DNA of 60,062 bases, taken from positions 1-60,062 of the forward strand of contig CAIQUS010000078.1 of the NCBI GenBank assembly GCA_903875045.1, written 5' to 3'. Position numbers and translations under genes: made by a program. Source of the DNA: an uncultured Bacteroidales bacterium. GTDB lineage: Bacteria; Bacteroidota; Bacteroidia; Bacteroidales; FEN-979. Shown one piece after another: positions 45,250-54,526 of this stretch (positions within the stretch are counted from its first letter, which is position 1; each line of letters starts with the position of its first letter). The notes below the pieces were generated by a model. The model searched no databases, had not been told where the DNA came from, and saw only the letters and a list, made by a program, of their open reading frames with translations.

Positions 45250-46503
45250 TTAGTGAGAGCCGACTGAGATTGCTTTGGGGTCGTGTTTATGTTTAAAGAG
45301 AATGGCAAAAGCAACAGCCACAATCAAGGCATAGATTGCAAAAGCAAGCCAGATTCCATGCCAGTCTTTACCCTGAGCGTTTGTGAAAAATCTGTCAATA
45401 ATGAATCCGCTAATTTTGCTGCCTGAGTATGCGCCAAAACCATTGGTCATCATCATAAAAAGACCTTGTGCACTCGATCTTATTTTAGAATCGGTAGTGC
45501 TTTCAACAAATAAGGAGCCAGAGATATTGAAAAAATCGAAAGCCATCCCATAAACAATACAAGACAAAATTATCATCCATAAACCGCCTGCAGGATTTCC
45601 AAAAGAAAATAGTCCAAACCGAAGAGCCCAGGCGATCATACTGAAAAGCATAACTTTCTTAATTCCAAAGCGCCGCAGGAAGAAAGGGATTGTGAGAATA
45701 AACAGTGTCTCCGACATCTGGGAAATCGACATTATTATCGTAGAATATCTAACAACAAATGAATTGGCGTATTCCGGAACATTCCTGAAATCATCCAGGA
45801 AAGAATCGCCATACATATTGGTTAGTTGCAATGCGGCACCCAGAAACATGGCGAAAATAAAGAATAACGCCATTTTGTAATTCAAAAAAAGTTTAAATGC
45901 ATTTAATCCCAATTGTTCAAACACAGAAGCGTCTTTAGATATTGATTTCTGCGGGAGGCATTTTGGTAAAGTAAATGAATAGATTCCCAAAACAATAGCT
46001 GCAACTGCTCCAATAATGAACTGATTGGCATTGGTCTTACTGCCAGTCAAATTGGTGCACCACATGGCGATAATAAAACCGATGGTTCCCCAAACCCGAA
46101 TTGGAGGGTATGCCTTAATAACTTCAAAATTATTTCTTTTTAAGATTGAGTAGGAAATTGAGTTAGAAAGCGATATTGTTGGCATATAAAAAATCATTGC
46201 CAATAAAATCACGTAGTACAGGGTATCCGGATCATTGACTTGTGGCACAAAGAACAATACACATCCATATAAAATGTGTAGCGTTCCATAGAGTTTTTCG
46301 GTATTTATCCATTTGTCGGCAATGATACCGGTGAGTGCCGGCATGAAGATTGAAGCAATAGCGAGGGTTGAAAATATTGCTCCAAACTGAGCTCCCGTCC
46401 AACCTTTGGCATTGAAGCAATAGGTTCCGATGGTTATAAGCCAGGCTCCCCAAACAAAGAACTGGAAAAAATTCATCAGTATTAAGCGAAGTTTTATTCC
46501 CAT
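45250..46503 (-). CDS. Nucleoside:H+ symporter, MFS (NupG-like)
   Basis: A 417-residue MFS transporter of the NupG/XapB group. It has twelve predicted helices and the openings IKLRLILMNFFQFFVWGAWLITIGTYCF and TLAIASIFMPALTGIIADKWI (helix 2-3 loop). YSILKRNNFEVIKAYPPIRVWGTIGFIIAMW is the central segment, and SAQGLFMMMTNGFGAYSGSKISGFIID lies near the end. The family imports nucleosides. It sits upstream of thyA on the same strand with a 53-base gap, which supports a pyrimidine/nucleoside salvage role. An exact substrate is not readable. Confidence 0.85.
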   Translation of the reverse strand: MGIKLRLILMNFFQFFVWGAWLITIGTYCFNAKGWTGAQFGAIFSTLAIASIFMPALTGIIADKWINTEKLYGTLHILYGCVLFFVPQVNDPDTLYYVILLAMIFYMPTISLSNSISYSILKRNNFEVIKAYPPIRVWGTIGFIIAMWCTNLTGSKTNANQFIIGAVAAIVLGIYSFTLPKCLPQKSISKDASVFEQLGLNAFKLFLNYKMALFFIFAMFLGAALQLTNMYGDSFLDDFRNVPEYANSFVVRYSTIIMSISQMSETLFILTIPFFLRRFGIKKVMLFSMIAWALRFGLFSFGNPAGGLWMIILSCIVYGMAFDFFNISGSLFVESTTDSKIRSSAQGLFMMMTNGFGAYSGSKISGFIIDRFFTNAQGKDWHGIWLAFAIYALIVAVAFAILFKHKHDPKAISVGSH

Positions 46504-46547
46504 CAGGATTTTCTTTTAAGTGTAAATTTAAGTAAGGTTCCGGAAAA

Positions 46548-47135
46548 CTATTTTCGCTTGTTTAGTTCATCCCTGATTTTGGAAGCTTTTTCATACTCTT
46601 CATTTTCGATGGCATTTTGCTGCATTTCCTTCAGTTCTGCCTGTGAAAAGTTCGCGAATGAAAGATAATCATCCGGATCATCAGCAGGCGGAGGTTCTTC
46701 CTGTTTGAGTAATTCTGCTTCCTCTTCCATCAGTATTCCTGCTGCAGACATGATACTTTCGTAAGTATAAACCGGGCAGCTAAAACGCAAGGCGAGGGCA
46801 ATGGCATCCGAGGTGCGGGAATCAACTTCTTTTATTTTACTCCCGTCGCTACAAATCAGTTTAGCATAAAAAACACCTTCACTGAACTGGCTGATGATCA
46901 CCTCTGATATTTCGATATCATAGGCATCGGCAAATGTTTTGAATAAATCGTGGGTCAGGGGGCGGGGAGTTCTGATTTTTTCAAGCTCAATGGCTATCGA
47001 TTGTGCTTCAAATCCGCCAATAATTATCGGCAAACGCCTGTTCCCGTTGCGTTCACCCAGAATGAGGGCATAAGCACCGCTTTGCGATTGGCTGTATGAC
47101 ATTCCGATGATATCCAACCTGATTTTTTCCATATT
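46548..47135 (-). CDS. Bifunctional nuclease family protein (DUF151) with UvrB/C motif
   Basis: A 195-residue protein. The DUF151 domain starts MEKIRLDIIGMSYSQSQSGAYALILGERNGNRRLPIIIGGFEAQSIAIELEKIRTPRPLTHDL and contains DGSKIKEVDSRTSDAIALALRFSCPVYT. The C-terminal about 35 residues form a UVR motif (LKEMQQNAIENEEYEKASKIRDELNKRK), as seen in UvrB and UvrC. The fusion is common in Bacteroidota. DUF151 proteins in plants act as nucleases; the bacterial role is unproven. The frame extends to 47201, but MEKIRLDIIG (ATG 47135) is the conserved start. Confidence 0.9.
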   Translation of the reverse strand, partial: NMEKIRLDIIGMSYSQSQSGAYALILGERNGNRRLPIIIGGFEAQSIAIELEKIRTPRPLTHDLFKTFADAYDIEISEVIISQFSEGVFYAKLICSDGSKIKEVDSRTSDAIALALRFSCPVYTYESIMSAAGILMEEEAELLKQEEPPPADDPDDYLSFANFSQAELKEMQQNAIENEEYEKASKIRDELNKRK

Positions 47136-47240
47136 ATGCTTTCGGTAATGCTCCCGGGATTTCCCAAATACAAATTTACGGGAATTTTCCCTAACAGACA
47201 AAAGTTGTTTAAAAATACTATGATTTCACAAAATTCTTAT

Positions 47241-47248
47241 TATTTTTG
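47241..47248 (+). promoter_or_regulatory. -7 element for the membrane pyrophosphatase gene
   Basis: TATTTTTG, 30 bases before ATG 47279. Confidence 0.65.
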
Positions 47249-47278
47249 TGAACATTCTTAATAACTAAATAGGTAAAT

Positions 47279-49717
47279 ATGAAAAGAGCCATTACATTTC
47301 TGACGGCTTTGCTTTTGCCATTTCTAACAATGGCAGGCGAAGCAAATCTAGTTATTCCCCCGGGGATCAGGGATAAATCAATCCTTTATTGGGGTTTTTT
47401 GATCACCCTGGCAGGTTTCATGTTTGGGTTGTATCAATTTCTCAAAGTTAAAAAAATCGGTGCTCACAAATCAATGCTGGATGTGGCACAAGTAATTTTC
47501 GAGACGGCCAAAACCTATCTCGTTCAGCAAGGAAAATTTTTAGTGATCCTTTTTGTTTTTATCGGCTCTGCTGTGGCATTTTATTTCGGATGGCTCTCTG
47601 ATGCCAGTTTTGGATTCGGCGGGGTATTGATGATTTTGGGATGGACTGTTATTGGCATCCTGGGTTCTTACAGCGTGGCATGGTTCGGGATCAGGATGAA
47701 TACCCTGGCCAATGCACGCATGGCATTTGCTTCACTGGAAAGAAAACCGATCAAACTTCTGAACATTCCATTAAACGCAGGAATGAGCATCGGTGTTGTA
47801 CTGATCTCCCTGGAGTTGATCATGATGCTGATCATTTTGATGTTTGTTCCGGGCGAATATGCCGGGGCAAGTTTTATCGGGTTTGCCATTGGTGAATCAT
47901 TGGGTGCTTCGGCGTTAAGAATCGCCGGTGGCATTTTTACGAAAATTGCGGATATCGGTTCCGACCTGATGAAGGTAATCTTTAAAATCGGTGAAGATGA
48001 TCCACGAAACCCCGGTACCATTGCCGACTGTGTTGGCGACAACGCCGGTGACAGTGTTGGACCCACCGCCGATGGTTTTGAAACATACGGCGTAACCGGT
48101 GTAGCCCTGATCTCCTTTATTGTACTTGCCGTGACGAATACAGCTGATCAGGTTCAGCTGCTTTCATGGATTTTCGTGATGCGTATTTTTATGATCATTA
48201 CCTCCATAGTTGCTTTCTGGATCAATGGTGCCATCAGCAAAGCCAAATACAGCAACGTTGATGACCTGGATTTTGAGAAACCGCTCACGGCCCTGGTATG
48301 GATCACTTCCATTCTATCCATTGTAGTTACTTTTGCCATCAGTTATCTGACTATCAAAGACCTGCCAAATGACTTATGGATCACCTTATCGGTAATCATC
48401 AGCGCCGGAACGCTGGGCGCTGCGCTGATTCCTGAATTCACCAAGCTTTTTACGAGTCCGAAATCGACCCATGTAAGGGAAGTAGTCGTTGCATCACAGG
48501 AAGGTGGTGCTTCCCTCAATATCCTGTCGGGATTGGTTGCCGGAAATTTCAGCGCATTCTGGCAGGGAATGGTGTTTTTCCTGTTGATGTACATCGCTTA
48601 TTTTGCGAGTACCTTTATAAATATTGGCGGCGGTGCGATGGATTTTATGGTTTATCCGTCGATCTTTGCTTTCGGACTTGTAGCCTTCGGTATGCTGGGA
48701 ATGGGACCTGTTACCATTGCCGTAGACAGTTATGGCCCCGTAACCGACAATGCCCAATCCATCTACGAATTGTCATTGATTGAAGAAATCCCGGGCATTT
48801 CCGCTGAAATTGAAAGAGATTTCGGGTTCAAACCGGATTTTGAAAAATCCAAACACTATCTGGAGGCCAACGATGGTGCAGGAAATACATTCAAAGCCAC
48901 TGCCAAGCCTGTTTTGATTGGTACAGCTGTGGTGGGCGCTACCACGATGATTTTTTCACTGATCCTGGTCATCAAAAAATCACTGGGTATCGAACCTGAG
49001 GAAATTCTCAACCTGCTGAATCCCTATACCATTCTGGGATTTTTACTGGGTGGCGCTGTTATTTACTGGTTCAGCGGTGCATCCATTCAGGCTGTGACAA
49101 CAGGAGCAAGCAGGGCGGTCGCATATATCAAAGATCACATCAACCTTGACCCAAATGCCCCCAAAAAGGCTGATACTGCCAAATCAAAAGAAGTTGTCAA
49201 AATTTGTACAGAATATGCACAAAAAGGTATGCTCAATATTTTTATTGCTATCTTTTCTTTTGCCCTGGCATTTGCGTTTTTATCCTCCCCTACCGGTTTG
49301 ACGGAATTGATCACAGATAAAAAGGAAATTCTCAAATTAGCCTTACCTGTTTCACTTTTTGTGAGCTACCTTATCTCCATCGCATTCTTCGGCTTATACC
49401 AGGCCATTTTCATGGCAAATGCTGGTGGCGCATGGGACAATGCAAAAAAAGTGATTGAGGTTGACATGAAGGAAAAAGGGACAGAATTACATGCTGCTTC
49501 TGTTGTTGGCGATACTGTTGGTGATCCTTTTAAAGATACTTCATCGGTCGCCATGAACCCAATTATCAAGTTTACCACTCTATTTGGGTTGTTGGCCATG
49601 GAAATCGCCTTATCAGTTCATTTCAGGCCGTATGCCCATTATATCGGACTGGCATTTTTTGCCATTGCTTTATATTTTGTTTACCGTTCTTTTTATAAAA
49701 TGCGTATCAAAGACTAA
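47279..49717 (+). CDS. hppA: Membrane-bound ion-pumping pyrophosphatase, divergent clade
   Basis: An 812-residue membrane enzyme with about 16 helices that couples PPi hydrolysis to Na+ and/or H+ pumping. It has GGIFTKIADIGSDLMKVIFKIGEDDPRNPGTIADCVGDNAGDSVG, where D225, D229, K232 and the following acidic residues hold Mg-PPi. GDTVGDPFKDTSSVAMNPIIKF is the second acidic motif near the C-terminus. Two features differ from the common H+-PPases: the usual GKVE is replaced by K232-V-I234-F, and the usual GDNVGDCAGMAADLFETY reads GDNAGDSVGPTADGFETY. This is typical of a divergent Bacteroidota/Chlorobi branch; ion specificity cannot be assigned by eye. N-terminal residues 1-19 could be a cleavable signal. 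It has its own promoter and terminator. Confidence 0.93.
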   Translation: MKRAITFLTALLLPFLTMAGEANLVIPPGIRDKSILYWGFLITLAGFMFGLYQFLKVKKIGAHKSMLDVAQVIFETAKTYLVQQGKFLVILFVFIGSAVAFYFGWLSDASFGFGGVLMILGWTVIGILGSYSVAWFGIRMNTLANARMAFASLERKPIKLLNIPLNAGMSIGVVLISLELIMMLIILMFVPGEYAGASFIGFAIGESLGASALRIAGGIFTKIADIGSDLMKVIFKIGEDDPRNPGTIADCVGDNAGDSVGPTADGFETYGVTGVALISFIVLAVTNTADQVQLLSWIFVMRIFMIITSIVAFWINGAISKAKYSNVDDLDFEKPLTALVWITSILSIVVTFAISYLTIKDLPNDLWITLSVIISAGTLGAALIPEFTKLFTSPKSTHVREVVVASQEGGASLNILSGLVAGNFSAFWQGMVFFLLMYIAYFASTFINIGGGAMDFMVYPSIFAFGLVAFGMLGMGPVTIAVDSYGPVTDNAQSIYELSLIEEIPGISAEIERDFGFKPDFEKSKHYLEANDGAGNTFKATAKPVLIGTAVVGATTMIFSLILVIKKSLGIEPEEILNLLNPYTILGFLLGGAVIYWFSGASIQAVTTGASRAVAYIKDHINLDPNAPKKADTAKSKEVVKICTEYAQKGMLNIFIAIFSFALAFAFLSSPTGLTELITDKKEILKLALPVSLFVSYLISIAFFGLYQAIFMANAGGAWDNAKKVIEVDMKEKGTELHAASVVGDTVGDPFKDTSSVAMNPIIKFTTLFGLLAMEIALSVHFRPYAHYIGLAFFAIALYFVYRSFYKMRIKD

Positions 49718-49740
49718 CCTTTTTAACTACTTGCAAGAGA

Positions 49741-49777
49741 GAGGCTGCCGGGGATTTTCAGGCGGCCTCTTTTTTTT
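49741..49777 (+). terminator. Rho-independent terminator after hppA
   Basis: GAGGCTGCC (49741-49749) pairs with GGCGGCCTC (49761-49769) with one mismatch, then eight T. Confidence 0.9.
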
Positions 49778-49803
49778 GAGCTATTCGAACTGTGAAGGAT
49801 ATA

Positions 49804-49824
49804 TTACGATTTACGATTTACGAT
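49804..49824. repeat. Heptad repeat TTACGAT x3
   Basis: Three perfect 7-bp copies, the complement of ATCGTAA. The site is between the hppA terminator and the sigma factor gene. Confidence 0.88.
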
Positions 49825-49896
49825 TGGGAAAAAACAACTTTTTCAGGCAACCATTTAATAGCTTTGTGTTATCTTTAGGAAGGATATTGAATTCAC

Positions 49897-50481
49897 GTGG
49901 AGGAAGCACTGATAAAAAAAGCAATTGCCAGGGATGCAGGTGCCGTAGAGGCGTTATACGACCAATATGCGCCACGGTTGCTGAGTGTTTGCTTTCGTTA
50001 CTGTGGCAACCGCGATGATGCAGAAGACATCCTGCATGACGGTTTTATTAAGATCATCCAAAAGATTGAGACCTTTAAGATTCGTTCAGATGGCACGCTT
50101 GAAGCCTGGATGAGACGGATCATGGTAAATACCGCCCTTAATTTTCTTCGTAGCCGTCAAAAGGAAAAAAACTTTGTGGACATTGATCCAATTGTTGACA
50201 AAATTGACATTCATGATGAAGAAGAATCTGACCCAGAGGAAATTTACTTACAGGTAGACCGTGATAAGATCATGGAACTGATTTGTGAATTACCTTCAGG
50301 ATACCGCACCGTGTTCAACCTTTATGTGTTTGAACAATACGGGCACCGGGAGATCGCCCAACTCCTCGGATGCTCGGAAAATACATCCAAGTCGCAGCTT
50401 TCGAAAGCCCGTGCCTTGCTGAGAAAAAAGATGAATCACCTGGTCAATGTTAATACATCACCGGTTTATGAAAAAGTATAA
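49897..50481 (+). CDS. ECF RNA polymerase sigma factor
   Basis: A 194-residue group 4 sigma factor. Region 2 (about residues 18-90) has VEALYDQYAPRLLSVCFRYCGNRDDAEDILHDGFIKIIQKI with the DAEDILHDGF core. Region 4 (about 125-185) is LICELPSGYRTVFNLYVFEQYGHREIAQLLGCSENTSKSQLSKARALLRKKM, with the -35-binding HTH. The start codon is GTG, preceded by AGGAAGG 18-24 bases upstream. The stop is downstream of the ATG of the next gene, a membrane protein with a small cytoplasmic N-terminus, which is likely its anti-sigma partner. Confidence 0.93.
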   Translation: MEEALIKKAIARDAGAVEALYDQYAPRLLSVCFRYCGNRDDAEDILHDGFIKIIQKIETFKIRSDGTLEAWMRRIMVNTALNFLRSRQKEKNFVDIDPIVDKIDIHDEEESDPEEIYLQVDRDKIMELICELPSGYRTVFNLYVFEQYGHREIAQLLGCSENTSKSQLSKARALLRKKMNHLVNVNTSPVYEKV

Positions 50482-51862
50482 TCCAACCGATGATTTCTTC
50501 AGGGATGCCCTGAAAGATCATCAGATAAAGCCCTCAGATGGAGCTAAAAAGGCTTTCATGAAGGATGTAATGCTCGCTCCCCCTGCTGAAAACAGAGGCA
50601 AAAAAGGGTTGATCCTGTTTTCTGCGTTGGTTGCGCTCGTTGGTGCAGGTATCCTTATCTGGGCATTCAATTCCGGTGAATCCTCCTCCAATCCTGACAC
50701 AATACAGGTCAGTGCTATTGAAAATCAGGTAAAAACAAACAATAGCACAAACACTGCAACCGAAGAAAGCTCATTTTCCAAGCCAAAACAAAGCGAACCA
50801 GTTTTAACAAAACAGATTATCGAAACCGAACCGATCCAAAACAATCCAGCCCAAAAACTACACCTGCAAAATTTCAATGTACAGTTAGCCTCAGTCGGGA
50901 AGCATACCGAAAAATCTTCCGCACAAATTCCGCAAACTACAAATCAGGCAACTGCGGAACCCGTTGCACAACCGGCTGATGAAACCCCCAGGGCGGAGAT
51001 TCTGCCGGTAGCGGTTAATTTGCCTGAAACAGGAACCGTTCAAAATCCATCACAGGAGCATAATATGTTGCCGGATACCACTTTGATTGCCGTAACCAAA
51101 AATGCGGATTCAGTTGCGGTTTTGGAAAAACATGTAAAAGATAAAACCAGGAAGAGACCCGATCCGGAAAACCCATGGGTTCCTTCCCTCGGAGTTTATT
51201 ACACTCCCGAGTGGATGTTTAACACCCTTGAAGGAACCAAGCTCATTCATAATTTCGGTATTGAAGGGACTTTTCATTTTGGCAGGTTCTCGGTGAGGAC
51301 AGGTGCAGGATTGTCGGTGGCAAAAGGAACAAACGAACTTGTTGTGGAGTACAATGATTTCCTGGGTGCCTATAATAAACTGGATTCCATGAGTTTCACC
51401 TGGAATGACCCCATACACAATTTTATCCCGAAGATGTACACCTCAAAAAAAGATGTATGGGACAGCCTGATGAAACTTGAATATGCCAGGGTCGTTAAAC
51501 GATATACCTATCTTCAGATTCCCATGATACTGGGGTATGATTTCCGGGTCTCAGAACTGGTATCCATTGGTGCCCGGATGGGACCGGTATTGTCGGTACT
51601 TGTTACATCCAAACAATTATCACAAGAGTATGACCCGGGTACAAAACGGATCATCAGCATCAACGACATTGCACCGGAGCAGGTGAGCCTGAACTGGCAG
51701 CTGATGGTTGGAGCAAATACAGCAATTCGCCTGACAAGATCGATTCAATTTGAGATTGAGCCGTCGGTCAGGTATTATTTCAACTCTGTTTATGAGAAAC
51801 CTATGAACAATGCCAAGCCATGGTCCGTTGGTGTGAGGGCTGCGTTTGTGGTAATTCTATAA
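50468..51862 (+). CDS. Membrane-anchored beta-barrel protein, likely anti-sigma partner
   Basis: A 464-residue protein. About 50 N-terminal residues (MKKYNPTDDFFRDALKDHQIKPSDGAKKAF) would be cytoplasmic, ahead of one membrane helix (about residues 47-65, GLILFSALVALVGAGILIWAF). Then come about 150 Ser/Thr/Gln/Asn/Pro-rich residues (disordered periplasmic linker) and a C-terminal about 230-residue region with outer-membrane beta-barrel pattern (SLGVYYTPEWMFNTLEG, IEGTFHFGRFSVRTGAGLSV, IPMILGYDFRVSELVSIGARMG, ending GVRAAFVVIL). It would thus span both membranes. It overlaps the ECF sigma gene by 14 bases, so a sigma/anti-sigma relation is inferred. The N-terminus has no clear zinc-finger anti-sigma motif. 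Confidence 0.8.
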   Translation: MKKYNPTDDFFRDALKDHQIKPSDGAKKAFMKDVMLAPPAENRGKKGLILFSALVALVGAGILIWAFNSGESSSNPDTIQVSAIENQVKTNNSTNTATEESSFSKPKQSEPVLTKQIIETEPIQNNPAQKLHLQNFNVQLASVGKHTEKSSAQIPQTTNQATAEPVAQPADETPRAEILPVAVNLPETGTVQNPSQEHNMLPDTTLIAVTKNADSVAVLEKHVKDKTRKRPDPENPWVPSLGVYYTPEWMFNTLEGTKLIHNFGIEGTFHFGRFSVRTGAGLSVAKGTNELVVEYNDFLGAYNKLDSMSFTWNDPIHNFIPKMYTSKKDVWDSLMKLEYARVVKRYTYLQIPMILGYDFRVSELVSIGARMGPVLSVLVTSKQLSQEYDPGTKRIISINDIAPEQVSLNWQLMVGANTAIRLTRSIQFEIEPSVRYYFNSVYEKPMNNAKPWSVGVRAAFVVIL

Positions 51863-52003
51863 TTATTTACAAATTCACAGGCAACCAATATCGTTGAAGG
51901 TGTTATACCATTACAATGCAAACAATGAAGGCAATTAATTATCAGGAAAATATTAACTAATCGTCAATCTTTTATACTTTTAACCTTCTAAACTTTTTTA
52001 GCC

Positions 52004-54280
52004 ATGAAAAAACTACTTCTTCCGGTTTTGTTTCTCTTGCTGATCGCCCCGGCGATGTCGCAAAGCATCCTGATTATTTCAGGTACCGTTACTGACACAT
52101 CAACGGGTAATCCGATTCCGAACCATGCTGTGACTATCTCAAATGATTCTTCTGCAGGCTGGTTTTATTATAATACGGTTTATACCAATAACAGCGGATT
52201 TTACCAGGACACCCTGTTCCCTTCTAACCCATCTGGTGGTACATATATCCTGCGTGTCAGCACCAGTGATTGTCAAAACTACCTGCATCAGACTATTATC
52301 TCTTACACCCCCGCCAGCTTCAGCTTCACGGTAGATTTTTCGATCTGCTATTGGAATAATCCCTGCCAGGCCAACTTTACAACTCAGCAACCGCAGCCGC
52401 TTATTGTCCAATTTGCAGATGCCTCCATTGGTGGCGGCAACACCCGCCAATGGATGTTCGGAGATGGTGGGACGTCCAATCAGATGAACCCGTCACACAC
52501 GTATTCCATGCCTGGTTATTATAACGTTACACTATCTATCGGCGCACTTGGCACCACCTGTTACCAAACCATTACGCAGAGTATTTATGTATGGGATTCA
52601 ACAGGTGGAGGATGCCAGGCAGCATTTTCAGTCATTCCCGACAGTTTGAACACACCTCCATATTCCTATACATTTTTCAATCAATCAACAGGGAGTAACA
52701 TTAACCTCTGTACATGGAACTTTGGTGATGGTACTATCCAGACTGTTACATTTCCGCAGAACCCAAATTTTGTCACACATACCTACGCACAACCAGGAAC
52801 TTACCTTGTATGCTTATCGGTACAAAGCAATGACAGCAGCTGCTTTGACATGACCTGCGACACATTGGTTGTTGGAACAGGCGCTGGCTGCCATGCGGCA
52901 TTTATTGCCATGCCCGACAGTATAAACTCCTCAAGCCAATACCTTTTCTTTGATCAATCGTCGGGAAATATCACAACCTGGCTATGGAACTTTGGTGATC
53001 CGGGAAGCGGGACTAACAATACCTCAACTGCACAAAATCCAACTCATATTTTCAACACTCCCGGCAGTTACAATGTTTGTCTCACCATTCATGGCTCAGA
53101 CAGCACTTGTTATGACATTACCTGTCAAACAATTGTGATCGGCGGAGGTTCTGGCTGCCAGGCAAATTTCTCATACCTGGCCAACCCAGCCCCTGACAAT
53201 CATACCATATCCTTTACCGACCTTTCAACCGGCCCACCCACAGCCTGGTTCTGGAATTTCGGTGACGGAACTTCAAGCAACCTGCAAAACCCTGTTCATA
53301 CATTTACCGGCCCTGCCTTAGTTCACACAGTGTGCTTAACGATAACCGGCAACAATTGCACCAGCACTTTCTGTCAGAATGTTGTCATCCAGGACAGTGT
53401 GACCTATCATCAGGTTTACGGACAGGTATTTGCCGGCAATTTCCCGATTTCGCTGGGGTTGGCTATGATTTTCTCACTCGACACCAACACCAATTACCAG
53501 CCATTCGTTGCCGTATGTCCGATTGATTCAAACGGTGTGTATTATTTCACCCAGGTTCCCGACGGCAATTACTATATCATGGCCATCCCGATGGATTCAA
53601 ACGGTTATTTGCCAACCTATTACGGAAACACCATCAGCTGGGAGCAGGCCACCATTGTGGCACTTGGCACCGCAAACAACCCATACAACATCAACCTTGT
53701 TGCTTCCGACCAGATGACCTCCGGACCAGGTTCAGCATCTGGCCAGATCAACATGGGTGACCTGCCAACATCGATGCTGGATAAAATCAATATGATCCTG
53801 ATGAATGAACAAGGAAAGGCGATCGGATTTACCAAAGTTTCCTCCTCAGGAGCATTCGATTTCCCATCCCTGGCCTACGGCGTTTATTACATGCACCCGG
53901 AAATGCCAGGGATCACCAGCGATAACATCAAAGTGACTCTCACCGCAGAAAAGCCTCACAGCGATGTGGTTATGACATTCAATGGAAAAAGCATTCTTGG
54001 GATACGCGATGTGGTAAGTTTCGTAAACCGTTGGTCTGTTTACCCAAACCCGGTGGTTGACCATATTACGATCAGCCTCGATTTGAAAAAAGGCATAAAA
54101 GCTGAGGTTTCAATATATAACATGACAGGTCAACTGGTGGAGAGCCGCGAGGTAAACCTGAATGACGGGGCTAACAGCATTGGAATACCAACCGCCTCAT
54201 TACCAGAAGGAATTTACTCACTGAGGGTCTATTCGAAGGAAGGTTTGATCATTTCCACCAAAGTGGTAAAAACCAGGTAG
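52004..54280 (+). CDS. Secreted PKD-repeat protein with T9SS sorting domain
   Basis: A 758-residue protein. The signal peptide is MKKLLLPVLFLLLIAPAMS. An N-terminal SGTVTDTSTGNPIPNHAVTIS domain (carboxypeptidase-regulatory-like) is followed by four PKD domains (about residues 118-198, 200-290, 295-380 and 390-470). Each has a WxFGDG core (WMFGDGG, WNFGDGT, WNFGDPG, WNFGDGT) and paired Cys. A second beta-sandwich regulatory domain (VTYHQVYGQVFAGNFPISL onwards) and the type IX secretion C-terminal domain (SVYPNPVVDHITISLDLKKG ... LPEGIYSLRVYSKEG) complete it. It is likely surface-displayed, for adhesion or binding. It is preceded by an unremarkable 140-base gap and followed by a strong terminator. 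Confidence 0.92.
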   Translation: MKKLLLPVLFLLLIAPAMSQSILIISGTVTDTSTGNPIPNHAVTISNDSSAGWFYYNTVYTNNSGFYQDTLFPSNPSGGTYILRVSTSDCQNYLHQTIISYTPASFSFTVDFSICYWNNPCQANFTTQQPQPLIVQFADASIGGGNTRQWMFGDGGTSNQMNPSHTYSMPGYYNVTLSIGALGTTCYQTITQSIYVWDSTGGGCQAAFSVIPDSLNTPPYSYTFFNQSTGSNINLCTWNFGDGTIQTVTFPQNPNFVTHTYAQPGTYLVCLSVQSNDSSCFDMTCDTLVVGTGAGCHAAFIAMPDSINSSSQYLFFDQSSGNITTWLWNFGDPGSGTNNTSTAQNPTHIFNTPGSYNVCLTIHGSDSTCYDITCQTIVIGGGSGCQANFSYLANPAPDNHTISFTDLSTGPPTAWFWNFGDGTSSNLQNPVHTFTGPALVHTVCLTITGNNCTSTFCQNVVIQDSVTYHQVYGQVFAGNFPISLGLAMIFSLDTNTNYQPFVAVCPIDSNGVYYFTQVPDGNYYIMAIPMDSNGYLPTYYGNTISWEQATIVALGTANNPYNINLVASDQMTSGPGSASGQINMGDLPTSMLDKINMILMNEQGKAIGFTKVSSSGAFDFPSLAYGVYYMHPEMPGITSDNIKVTLTAEKPHSDVVMTFNGKSILGIRDVVSFVNRWSVYPNPVVDHITISLDLKKGIKAEVSIYNMTGQLVESREVNLNDGANSIGIPTASLPEGIYSLRVYSKEGLIISTKVVKTR

Positions 54281-54298
54281 TTTAGTACTGAATAGCTT

Positions 54299-54338
54299 CA
54301 AAGAGCGCCGTTTCCAAAAGGGAACGGCGCTCTTTTTA
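54299..54338 (+). terminator. Rho-independent terminator after the PKD gene
   Basis: A long stem, AAAGAGCGCCGTTTCC (from 54299) with GGGAACGGCGCTCTTTTT, and a 4-base loop. The T-run follows within the stem end. Confidence 0.92.
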
Positions 54339-54484
54339 TTTCATATTCAATTTCCTTTTTGTAAAATAATGATATATGGCTGACTATATTCGGCTAAATT
54401 CAGACAGCATCATTTCCAGATTTAACAAATTCTTTATTTCAAAGTCTGAGCCCACTCATTGTTTATATTTTCACAAACTTTTGG

Positions 54485-54492
54485 TACTTTTG
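54485..54492 (+). promoter_or_regulatory. -7 element for gcvP
   Basis: TACTTTTG, 34 bases before ATG 54527. The leader is too short to hold a glycine riboswitch. Confidence 0.7.
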
Positions 54493-54526
54493 CTGTCAAT
54501 AAAAAACCCTCATAAAAACCTTCCAC

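Noticed and set aside
51863-52003. Hidden small gene between the barrel protein and PKD gene
   Set aside because: There is no start codon with a convincing coding pattern. The stretch holds only AT-rich sequence with a weak TACTTTTA promoter-like word.
54281-54526. Glycine riboswitch upstream of gcvP
   Set aside because: Between the promoter (54485) and the start codon there are only 34 bases, too few for the aptamer, and no conserved riboswitch core is visible.
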